NCBI GenBank assembly: GCA_965221455.1
Contig: OZ244890.1
Coordinates: forward strand, 2,356,001-2,420,000
Length of the DNA stretch: 64,000 nucleotides
Source of the DNA: SMWN01 sp965221455
Lineage (GTDB): Bacteria > Pseudomonadota > Gammaproteobacteria > Eutrophobiales > Eutrophobiaceae
Direction: 5' to 3'
Below, piece by piece: positions 45,564 to 53,289 of the stretch (position 1 is the first letter of the stretch; every line of letters begins with the position of its first letter). The position numbers and the translations under genes are program-made. A model generated the notes under the pieces. That model saw only the letters and a list, made by a program, of their open reading frames with translations, ran no database searches and was not told where the DNA came from.

Positions 45564-46466
45564 ATGAGTATCCTTATTGATCAACTTCCGGCATTGGGTG
45601 TCGGTGCCAGTCTGAGTCTGTCATCAAAACCGGATCCGGTTGCCCTGGTGAAGCGTGCGGGGGGGCCGGGTTTCGTCGAATATGCGGGTCGGGTTGATGT
45701 CGATGCGGTGATTGAGGAAGTGCAACGTGTGCGAGAGAGCGGGGCGCCGGTCTTGTTCCATCCTTCGTATATTAATTTTTGCGGTTCATTCGCAAACTCA
45801 CATCGCTGGCTTGAAGAAACCGCACGGCACATCAAAACCGTGAATTCTCCCTGGTTTGCACAGGACTGCGCCTACTGTTTCTGGCAGGAAGGCGCGGGAT
45901 ATTCTTCTCAACTGGGATATTTTATTCCACCCATTTTTAATCAGGCTTCTCTGGATATGGCAATTCATCGGATCAAGGAAGTTCAGGCGGTGATACCCGT
46001 CCCCGTTGCGATTGAACCGCCACCGGTTACTTTCGTTGCCGGCACTATGCCCTTATTCAGGTTTTTCGGTGAGCTTGCACGCGCAACTGATTGCGCGATT
46101 TTATTGGATATGGGGCATTTGGTCTCGTATGAAATGGCCAGTGGCATCAAAGTACGGGATGCTCTGGAACAATTACCCTGTGATCGCGTGGTGGAAGTTC
46201 ATGTCGCCGGAGGACGCCTGCAAAAAGGCGGTAATGGTGCCACGGGATCTGTTTATGTCGATGCACATGAATGCACGATTATTGAGGAAACCTGGCAAAT
46301 GTTTGATGCCATGTTGCCCGAATTACCCAATGTCAAGGCGGTATGTTACGAATGCGAAGGCGTTGCTGAAAAAGCTGTTTTAACGACACTCAAAAAAATA
46401 CGCCAAATTGTGCAAGGAAAAAGTATCAGTCAATCATTGATTGACAGTCTGGAGGCCGCTGTATGA
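45564..46466 (+). CDS. MNIO (DUF692) family multinuclear iron enzyme
   Basis: About 300 residues from the ATG at 45564; a GTG at 45462 is in frame but lies upstream of a good promoter. The TIM-barrel DUF692 pattern is seen: LGVGASLSLSSKPDPVALV, then FHPSYINFCGSFAN, then PVAIEPPPV, then AILLDMGHLVSYEM and VVEVHVAGGR, with His, Asp and Glu at the positions where family members bind two or three irons. Known members (MbnB, TglH, ChrH) oxidise cysteines in ribosomal peptides. Its stop overlaps the start of the next gene (ATGA). No Cys-rich precursor is visible within 1 kb. Confidence 0.72.
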   Translation: MSILIDQLPALGVGASLSLSSKPDPVALVKRAGGPGFVEYAGRVDVDAVIEEVQRVRESGAPVLFHPSYINFCGSFANSHRWLEETARHIKTVNSPWFAQDCAYCFWQEGAGYSSQLGYFIPPIFNQASLDMAIHRIKEVQAVIPVPVAIEPPPVTFVAGTMPLFRFFGELARATDCAILLDMGHLVSYEMASGIKVRDALEQLPCDRVVEVHVAGGRLQKGGNGATGSVYVDAHECTIIEETWQMFDAMLPELPNVKAVCYECEGVAEKAVLTTLKKIRQIVQGKSISQSLIDSLEAAV

Positions 46467-47383
46467 GCTTTCAGGAACAGGAACGGGCACTGTTTGATCT
46501 GTTATTTGATCGAACATTGCGGAAAAATTTTTGTGAAAATCCCGGGGCTGCATTCTCGAACTACGCACTTGAGGCACATGAACTGGATGATTTTCGGACA
46601 ATTCGCTCTGACGCCATTGAACTTGATGCGTCAATGCGTACTTACTTGATTCTGACACAGATTTGCCGAGAATTTCCTCTCACATTCAGTCTGATTTCTT
46701 CGCTTGAAGGCGGCAAAAATCTTTTACAGGAATTGATTAATCTACATACCATGCGTCGTCATCCTCGGGAACGCGCTGCCGCCTACGGTTCACAACTGCG
46801 TGAACGTCTGCTTGCCTGTCAATTTGACTCAGGCACCGAGCAAGTCACGATGACTGCCATATTGGAGGCGGAACTCGGCATGGTTTGGACCGCCACGACA
46901 TTGAAACAAAAAATTCTGGAAGGGGAGGGGTCTGCAGCGAATATCAGCCCGGAGGAAAGTAACAATAGCCTGGATAGGCCGGTTAAACTGGCGGCTTATG
47001 TCAGTGCCACGATGGTTCCTCAATCTTATGTGCAATTAAAGGCAGCGCTGTGTCCTGGTGCAGATACGGCGCTGTGGGCACATATCAGTAAGCAGCCGTT
47101 GTCTGCGTCACTGCGTAAAAAAACACTTGCGCAAGAAGATCCCAGGTTATTCGTCACACGAGCGCATGTCAGTAAATTCTCCCGCTGTGAGCCGACTGTT
47201 GATCATCAAACTGCGGAACTCGCCGAAGGATTTGCACCGTTGTTTCAACATGTCAACGGCTCCATGAGTATTGCCCGGATATCAAACCATCTACAACAGG
47301 CCGGAGCACCGGAGGAAATATTGCGCAGTGTCCGTGCCGGGTTCCAGCAACTTTTAACGAACGGAATGCTTGAGCTTGCATAA
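46463..47383 (+). CDS. MNIO partner protein (unknown family)
   Basis: 306 residues overlapping the MNIO gene by 4 bp (ATGA). The N-terminal about 100 residues are helical (LFDLLFDRTLRKNFCENPGA, then EAHELDDFRTIR). A middle region contains TAILEAELGMVWTA and the C-terminus a winged-helix-like segment (VNGSMSIARISNHLQQAGAP). MNIO enzymes generally act with a partner that binds the precursor leader (MbnC, TglI, ChrI), and this fits that position. I do not recognise the sequence as any of those families, so the role is inferred from context. Intact. Confidence 0.6.
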   Translation: MSFQEQERALFDLLFDRTLRKNFCENPGAAFSNYALEAHELDDFRTIRSDAIELDASMRTYLILTQICREFPLTFSLISSLEGGKNLLQELINLHTMRRHPRERAAAYGSQLRERLLACQFDSGTEQVTMTAILEAELGMVWTATTLKQKILEGEGSAANISPEESNNSLDRPVKLAAYVSATMVPQSYVQLKAALCPGADTALWAHISKQPLSASLRKKTLAQEDPRLFVTRAHVSKFSRCEPTVDHQTAELAEGFAPLFQHVNGSMSIARISNHLQQAGAPEEILRSVRAGFQQLLTNGMLELA

Positions 47384-48026
47384 CACAACGAATTATTTTG
47401 ATCTGAACTGTAGACAGTGCCCGCGTTTGGCGACATTTCTTGACGCAGTGAAGAAAAAACATCCCGATTACCACGCACGACCTGTGCCGCCTTTCGGCGT
47501 GGACGATCCAAAACTACTTATCGTCGGACTTGCGCCCGGTATGCATGGCGCCAATGCCACTGGCAGGCCTTTTACGGGTGATCATGCGGGCAAGCTGCTG
47601 TATAAGGCCTTGTACAAATTCGGCTTTGCCAATCAGGCAACGGCGACACATGCGGATGACGGTCTGGAATTAATCAATTGCCGAATCAGTAATGCTGTGA
47701 AGTGCTTACCGCCGGGAAATAAACCCACACCGGCGGAAATCAGTCTATGTAATCAGTTTTTAGGTGCAGAGTTGCAAACGCTTGCTCCGGGAACAGTGAT
47801 TCTGGCACTGGGTACAGTGGCGCATAAAGCCGTTGTCAAAGCACTCACTCTCAAGCAAAAAGACTATATTTTCGGGCATGGAAACATCGCCTCCCTGGCC
47901 AACCGACAATACTTACTTGATTCTTATCATTGCAGTCGATACAACACACAAACTCGTCGCTTAACTGAAGAAATGTTCTTTGATATTTTCAATAAATTAC
48001 TTGATATTTTGGATATAAATAATTGA
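47370..48026 (+). CDS. Uracil-DNA glycosylase, family 5 (UDGb)-like
   Basis: 218 residues from the TTG at 47370, which overlaps the preceding gene by 14 bp; no better start exists and the family starts near the CxxC (NCRQCPRL). The motif GLAPGMHGANATGRPFTGD is the family 5 motif with its water-activating residue region. Cysteines at the N-terminus and centre (NCRISNAVKC) suggest the [4Fe-4S] cluster of this family. The enzyme removes uracil and deaminated bases from DNA. It precedes uvrC by 24 bp. Confidence 0.85.
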   Translation: MSLHNTTNYFDLNCRQCPRLATFLDAVKKKHPDYHARPVPPFGVDDPKLLIVGLAPGMHGANATGRPFTGDHAGKLLYKALYKFGFANQATATHADDGLELINCRISNAVKCLPPGNKPTPAEISLCNQFLGAELQTLAPGTVILALGTVAHKAVVKALTLKQKDYIFGHGNIASLANRQYLLDSYHCSRYNTQTRRLTEEMFFDIFNKLLDILDINN

Positions 48027-48050
48027 TTATAATGTATTTATATACTTAAT

Positions 48051-49940
48051 ATGGAGAAAAAGAAAGCACATGATTCTGTGTCAATGAAGCATGCGCCTGC
48101 ATTCGATTCAGCCGCTTTTCTGAAAGATTTAACTGTCAGGCCCGGCGTTTACCAAATGTTGGATGAAGCCGCCAAGGTGCTCTATGTTGGTAAGGCGCAA
48201 AATCTCAAAAAAAGGGTATCCAGCTATTTCACGCGGGCAGATAATTCACCGAAAACGCGTGCCATGGTCGCGCAGATCAGGGACATCGAGGTGATTGTCA
48301 CACATACCGAGAAAGAGGCACTGATTCTTGAAAATAATCTGATCAAGAGACTCAAACCCAAGTATAACATTTGGTTCAAGGATGATAAAAGTTACCCTTA
48401 TATTTACCTGTCTGCCGACCATGAGTTTCCCGGGTTTGCCTACCACCGTGGCGCAAGAAACAAAAAGGGACGTTATTTTGGTCCATATCCCGGTGCAGGT
48501 GCTGTTCGTAACACATTGAATCTAATGAAAAAGTTATTCATGACACGACAGTGTAATGATAATTTCTTTGCTGCTCGTACACGTCCTTGCCTGGAATATC
48601 AAATCAAGCGCTGTTCTGCGCCTTGTACGGCCTTTATCAGTCCGGAGGATTATCAAAAAGATATTGAACACAGCGTCATGTTTCTGGAAGGTAAAAATGA
48701 ACAGGTCATCGAAAATCTTGTTATGCCCATGCAAAAAGCAGCCGATTCCCTGGCGTATGAACGTGCGGCACATTATCGGAATCAAATCAGAAACTTAAGA
48801 AAAATCAATGAAAATCAGTATATTACAAAAGAAAAAGGGAATATTGATGTCATCGCTTGCAGTCATAAAGAGGGTATTACATGTGTACTGGTATTTTTTA
48901 TCAGAAATGGGCTGAACCAGGGCAGTAAAACTTTTTTCCCCAGGCATCCTGCCAACACCGATCCTGAATCAATACTGGAGGCTTTTCTGGCCCAGTTTTA
49001 TTTAAAAAATAACGTGGCAGCCAATATGCCCAGGGAAATACTGCTGAGTCACGAACCTGAAAATAGTCACCTTCTGCAAGAAGTGATATCAGGTCATGCA
49101 CGCGGGAACGATCATGTGCAACGACGGGTTAAATTAAAATATCGCTTGCGAGGCGACAGAGCGCAATGGACCAAAATGGCGTTGGAAAATGCAGATCTGT
49201 CTTTATCACACCAGCTCGCGAATAAAGAAAACAGGCAGTTACGCACAGAAAAATTGAATGCGCTGCTCAACCTCGAAGCACCTGTTCAACGCATGGAATG
49301 TTTCGACATTAGTCATACGAGTGGTGAAGCGACTGTGGCTGCTTGTGTGGTATTTGATGCGGGAGGTCCGTTGAAGGCTGATTACCGTAAATTCAACATC
49401 ACTAATATCACTCCCGGGGATGATTACGCCGCGATTGAACAGGCGATAACACGAAGATATACACGTATAAAGAGAGAAGAGGGGACGATGCCTGATATCA
49501 TTTTTATTGATGGCGGCAAAGGGCAGGTCGCCAGGGCGAAAAGGGTGCTTGAGGAGCTTCAGATCAGCGAACCTGTATTGATCGGTGTCGCTAAAGGGCC
49601 TTCGCGGAAAGCAGGGCTGGAAACCTTGATCATGGAACACGAAAACAGGAAAATACATTTGTCGCATGATTCGCCAGCACTGCACTTGATACAACACATC
49701 AGGGATGAATCTCATCGATTCGCCATTACAGGTCATCGACAACGACGCAAAAAATCACGGAATAGGTCGGCATTGGAAAATATTGAGGGTATCGGGCAAA
49801 AACGCAGACAAAACCTGTTGCGTCATTTCGGTGGTTTGCAGGGTGTGACTTCCGCAGGCATGGAGGATCTTGCCAAGGTCAATGGAATCAATAAGAATAT
49901 CGCGCAGAAAATCTACGACACATTTCACGAGAAATCATGA
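48051..49940 (+). CDS. uvrC: Excinuclease ABC subunit C
   Basis: UvrC makes both incisions in nucleotide excision repair with UvrAB. 629 residues: an N-terminal GIY-YIG nuclease (GVYQML, VLYVGKAQNLKKRVSSYF), a Cys-rich segment (RPCLEYQIKRCSAPC), a UvrB-contact UVR motif near KNEQVIENLVMPMQKAADSL, an RNase H-like nuclease domain (MECFDISHTSGE, DIIFIDGGKGQ) and a C-terminal HhH pair. The E. coli protein starts close to FDxxxFL, so an ATG at 48084 (MKHAPAFDSAAFL) may be the true start. It overlaps pgsA by 4 bp. Confidence 0.97.
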   Translation: MEKKKAHDSVSMKHAPAFDSAAFLKDLTVRPGVYQMLDEAAKVLYVGKAQNLKKRVSSYFTRADNSPKTRAMVAQIRDIEVIVTHTEKEALILENNLIKRLKPKYNIWFKDDKSYPYIYLSADHEFPGFAYHRGARNKKGRYFGPYPGAGAVRNTLNLMKKLFMTRQCNDNFFAARTRPCLEYQIKRCSAPCTAFISPEDYQKDIEHSVMFLEGKNEQVIENLVMPMQKAADSLAYERAAHYRNQIRNLRKINENQYITKEKGNIDVIACSHKEGITCVLVFFIRNGLNQGSKTFFPRHPANTDPESILEAFLAQFYLKNNVAANMPREILLSHEPENSHLLQEVISGHARGNDHVQRRVKLKYRLRGDRAQWTKMALENADLSLSHQLANKENRQLRTEKLNALLNLEAPVQRMECFDISHTSGEATVAACVVFDAGGPLKADYRKFNITNITPGDDYAAIEQAITRRYTRIKREEGTMPDIIFIDGGKGQVARAKRVLEELQISEPVLIGVAKGPSRKAGLETLIMEHENRKIHLSHDSPALHLIQHIRDESHRFAITGHRQRRKKSRNRSALENIEGIGQKRRQNLLRHFGGLQGVTSAGMEDLAKVNGINKNIAQKIYDTFHEKS

Positions 49941-50512
49941 ATTTACCTAATGCGCTGACATTGAGCAGAATTATTATGATTCCTGTCTTCGTGGTCATCT
50001 ACTATTTGCCCGTGAGTTGGAATTACCCGGCGGCGTGTGTGATCTTCACGCTCGCTGCGATTACAGATGCGCTGGATGGTTATTGCGCACGTAAACTCGG
50101 CCTGATATCTGCGTTGGGAACTTTTCTGGATCCAGTCGCCGATAAAATCATGGTGGCTGTCGCACTTGTACTACTGGTGCAGAATAACCCTTCCATTTGG
50201 TTGGCAATACCCGCAGCAATCATTGTCGGTCGTGAGATCGCCGTTTCAGCGCTGCGTGAATGGATGGCGGAGCTTGGAGAAAGTAAAAAAGTTTCAGTAT
50301 CCGTTTATGGCAAACTAAAAACTGTGTGCCAAATGACCTCACTGGGATGCCTGATTTTTCACAACTCGTTATTCGGCATACCTGTGTATACCATAGGCAT
50401 GGTGTTACTGTATATCGCAGCGATACTAACGTTATGGTCGATGTTTCTTTACTTACGCGCCACATGGCCCCGGATCAAGGATAACCAGGGGCAAAAGGAA
50501 TCAACACAATAG
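49937..50512 (+). CDS. pgsA: CDP-diacylglycerol-glycerol-3-phosphate 3-phosphatidyltransferase
   Basis: 191 residues. The CDP-alcohol phosphatidyltransferase motif D-G-x2-A-R-x8-G-x3-D-x3-D is present (DALDGYCARKLGLISALG, then TFLDPVADK). Several membrane helices are evident. It makes phosphatidylglycerol phosphate for PG and cardiolipin. The start overlaps the uvrC stop (ATGA), and the tRNA cluster follows, as in E. coli. Confidence 0.96.
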   Translation: MNLPNALTLSRIIMIPVFVVIYYLPVSWNYPAACVIFTLAAITDALDGYCARKLGLISALGTFLDPVADKIMVAVALVLLVQNNPSIWLAIPAAIIVGREIAVSALREWMAELGESKKVSVSVYGKLKTVCQMTSLGCLIFHNSLFGIPVYTIGMVLLYIAAILTLWSMFLYLRATWPRIKDNQGQKESTQ

Positions 50513-50532
50513 ATTCCAAATCCTGAAGTTTC

Positions 50533-50560
50533 TTGACAGGTAGCAAGTCGTCGATAAAAT
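50533..50560 (+). promoter_or_regulatory. Promoter of the tRNA-Gly-Cys-Leu cluster
   Basis: Perfect -35 TTGACA (50533-50538), 16-bp spacer, -10 TAAAAT (50555-50560), then a GC-rich stretch (GTGCGCTC) of the kind linked to stringent control of stable RNA. tRNA-Gly begins 12 bases after the -10. Confidence 0.65.
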
Positions 50561-50572
50561 GTGCGCTCTTCT

Positions 50573-50647
50573 GCGGGAATAGCTCAGTGGTAGAGCACAA
50601 CCTTGCCAAGGTTGGGGTCGCGAGTTCGAATCTCGTTTCCCGCTCCA
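50573..50647 (+). tRNA. tRNA-Gly(GCC)
   Basis: Acceptor GCGGGAA pairs with TTCCCGC, the anticodon loop is TTGCCAA (GCC), the T-arm is CGAGTTCGAATCTCG, and the discriminator T is followed by an encoded CCA. It closely matches E. coli glyW in order and sequence. Confidence 0.96.
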
Positions 50648-50707
50648 TGATACCGAATAGTGAAGTAATTTATAATTTGTACAGATATTCGTCGCTTATT
50701 TTGTAAT

Positions 50708-50781
50708 GGCTGAGTGGCAGAGTGGTTATGCAGCGGCCTGCAAAGCCGTGGACGCCGGTTCGATTCCGACCTCAGCCTCCA
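50708..50781 (+). tRNA. tRNA-Cys(GCA)
   Basis: Acceptor GGCTGAG pairs with CTCAGCC, the anticodon loop is CTGCAAA (GCA), the T-loop is TTCGATT, and CCA is encoded. Second of the three-tRNA cluster (cysT position). Confidence 0.95.
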
Positions 50782-50802
50782 TTTGAGAATTTTACCCGAT
50801 TT

Positions 50803-50889
50803 GCCCGGGTGGCGGAATTGGTAGACGCAAGGGACTTAAAATCCCTCGCTTGTAAGGGCGTGCCGGTTCGATTCCGGCCCCGGGCACCA
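50803..50889 (+). tRNA. tRNA-Leu(TAA)
   Basis: Acceptor GCCCGGG pairs with CCCGGGC, the anticodon loop is CTTAAAA (TAA), a long variable arm (GCTTGTAAGGGC region) is present and CCA is encoded. It occupies the leuZ position. The defence block begins about 400 bp downstream. Confidence 0.95.
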
Positions 50890-51290
50890 ATTCGAACAAG
50901 GTCGAAGTAATCCCGGAAGAGAAACAACGGGGCTGGAAGACCACGCATTGCAGATTGCATAAAAAATTCATTGGACATATCCATCTGTTATCTTTGCAGT
51001 GATAATATTCTATTTAACATAATATACATTATGCGCAGTTACATAGGGTTGAAGCGAGTTCTCAAGATATGAAAAAAATATATATATAACTACAAATATT
51101 TATTTTAATAACAAATAGTTAAGATGATAATCTAATGTTAGTTATAGGAAATTGCGATTAAATAAATGCCGATATCTCATACCGGTAAAAAACGCTATGC
51201 CGGATTTGCTCATGTTCAGTTTGACTTAATTAAAGCTATCGCATGACTCCAGGAATTGAAACAACCACGAGAAGATCAAGCATGGCGATC
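50890..51290. other. AT-rich region between the tRNA cluster and the type III system
   Basis: No gene is seen. The stretch 51000-51180 is very AT-rich with TA runs. I find no second copy of the tRNA-Leu 3' end in the window and no integrase, so no attachment site can be called. Confidence 0.4.
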
Positions 51291-53273
51291 TTAAACCACC
51301 CACAAATTATCTTTAAATTCAGTTTGCAGGCTGAATTTTTTGCTGGTATCCAGGGCTGCTTTTGAAACGATCAGTTGTTTTTCATTAAATGCTTTCAAAT
51401 TTTCAACACTGACATCGTGCAAGGTGTTATCAACACACAAAAGTGCCGTTTTGCCATTGCCGTGCAAGCGGTAGACTTTGTTGTGTTCAAAGTCGGACAT
51501 GGCTTCGAGTTGGTAAAACAGGCCAAAGCCGTTTTTGAGCGATATTTCCGTGACCAGATTGCTAAACTCATCACTATCAAACAGGCGCATTTGCGCGGCT
51601 TTTTCAAGATGCGCATTCAGTGCCTTGATATTCTCCTCTTCAGATTTATCCTCATCGGGAGTAAATAGATTTTCTGCAAAATTGCTGTGAGTGAGTTTGA
51701 AAACCCGAAAGCCCGTATCAGTCCTGGCATCGGGGTTTTCCTCACGGATTTTAGCCCCTGCCCGTTTAACACGCTCGATAGTTATATCCGATATTTTCTT
51801 GTAACCCGCTTGATAGGCTTCTGATTTTTCATCAGTAATTTCAGGGATTTGCACCATGATATGTTTGCGCTTGCCGCCATCTTCGGCATTTTTCTGCATG
51901 ACCGCATGAGCAGAAGTGCCAGAACCCGCAAAGAAGTCCAGAATGATTGAGTCATCATCCGATTTTGAAATTTCAATCAGATATTTAATAAGCGTGCCAG
52001 GTTTGGAAAAATCAAAAGGTATATCCAACTTATTAATCTCATGCGAACCTATTTGATTAATATGGTCTTCTATTAGACTGTTAGGCTTTGCTGAAGCGTT
52101 AGCAATAACATCTGATAAGTACGTTTTTGCAAACACATTCCATTTTGCAGGTGAATCATCCGCTGTTACAAGGTTGGAAGATTTGACTTTCTTGATAACT
52201 ATTCTGTCTTTTTCTTCCTCCATTTTTTTTCTGGTCCAACGCCATATGCCATCCCCTAAAACAGGTCTTTCCGGTGGTAAAGTTGTTCCCGGCGGAATTA
52301 CTTTAGAACCATCCGGACATTCAATAAAAAATCTTTGCTCTGGATTGCGGTTTTGAAGGCTGGACATATACATTCTAACTAACTGATATTTCTCACCTTT
52401 CATAGGGCCATCTGTTTCAACTAAATTGTAGGCTGCATAATTTACACCGCCAAAAAACTTTACAGTGTCTTTTATCGACTTTGCATAAGTTAAAACATAG
52501 TCAAAGTTTCCAGCCCAAAAATCCCCTTTATTATTACTTTTTTTAGTGATTCTTCCGGCATTACCTATGAAGTTCTCTTCTCCAAAAACAGCATCACAAA
52601 GTTTTTTGAGGTTGGCCTGTTCGTTGTCATCAATCGAGATAAATATCACCCCATCATCCCGCAATAGTTGCCGCGCCAATAATAGGCGGGATTGCATAAA
52701 ATTAAGCCAGTCGGAGTGTCGCCTCCCGTGAGTTTCGGGTAGAGCGGTGAGTTTAACCCCCTCTTTCACCTCGCCGCTTTTCTCCCAATAGGCTTTTTTG
52801 CCTGCGGTGAAATTATCAGGGTATATGAAGTCATGACCCGTATTATAGGGCGGGTCGATATAGATACATTTGACTTGCTCAAAGTAAGTCGCTTGCAGAA
52901 GTTTCAACACCTCAAGATTATCGCCCTCGATAATCAGGTTTTTGCTGGTATTCTGTTGCGGTGTTTCCCCTGCTTTGTTTTCTGTCCCGTCACTGTTCAG
53001 GCTACGGCCTGGATCGTAGCTTAGGGTTGCACGACTTGGCGTGAAGGCAAGGCGTTTTGATTGTTGCTTGCCTGCCCATGCAAAGCTAAACCGCTCTGTC
53101 GCCATCCCCGCCTCATTTGATATCAGCGCACGCAGCGCTTTTTCGTCCAGTTGCCCCTCACCATCAAACAAGTCCGGGAATAGAATTTTAAGCTGTTCTA
53201 ACCGTTCTGTACGCATATTGGGTGAGGTTTTGGCAATTTCGTTTGCGGGGGTATCAGACAGTTTATTTTTCAT
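51291..53273 (-). CDS. mod: Type III restriction-modification DNA methyltransferase (Mod)
   Basis: 660 residues from the ATG at 53273, 16 bp after the res stop; the longer frame to 53393 would overlap res. Motif IV DPPYNTGHDF at about residue 140 comes before motif I DFFAGSGTSAHAV at about 448, the beta-class order of type III Mod enzymes that make N6-methyladenine. The region between them (KKSNNKGDFWAGNFDYVLTY to the FAGSGT) includes the probable target-recognition part. The gene follows res, the reverse of the common mod-res order. Mod gives specificity to both methylation and cleavage. No simple repeat suggesting phase variation is visible. Intact. Confidence 0.92.
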   Translation of the reverse strand: MKNKLSDTPANEIAKTSPNMRTERLEQLKILFPDLFDGEGQLDEKALRALISNEAGMATERFSFAWAGKQQSKRLAFTPSRATLSYDPGRSLNSDGTENKAGETPQQNTSKNLIIEGDNLEVLKLLQATYFEQVKCIYIDPPYNTGHDFIYPDNFTAGKKAYWEKSGEVKEGVKLTALPETHGRRHSDWLNFMQSRLLLARQLLRDDGVIFISIDDNEQANLKKLCDAVFGEENFIGNAGRITKKSNNKGDFWAGNFDYVLTYAKSIKDTVKFFGGVNYAAYNLVETDGPMKGEKYQLVRMYMSSLQNRNPEQRFFIECPDGSKVIPPGTTLPPERPVLGDGIWRWTRKKMEEEKDRIVIKKVKSSNLVTADDSPAKWNVFAKTYLSDVIANASAKPNSLIEDHINQIGSHEINKLDIPFDFSKPGTLIKYLIEISKSDDDSIILDFFAGSGTSAHAVMQKNAEDGGKRKHIMVQIPEITDEKSEAYQAGYKKISDITIERVKRAGAKIREENPDARTDTGFRVFKLTHSNFAENLFTPDEDKSEEENIKALNAHLEKAAQMRLFDSDEFSNLVTEISLKNGFGLFYQLEAMSDFEHNKVYRLHGNGKTALLCVDNTLHDVSVENLKAFNEKQLIVSKAALDTSKKFSLQTEFKDNLWVV

Positions 53274-53289
53274 TTCGCCTGACACAAAA

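Noticed and set aside
50803..50889. Attachment site at the tRNA-Leu 3' end
   Set aside because: I found no second copy of the 3' end nearby; only a 7-base match (CGGGCAC) near 57724, which is expected by chance.
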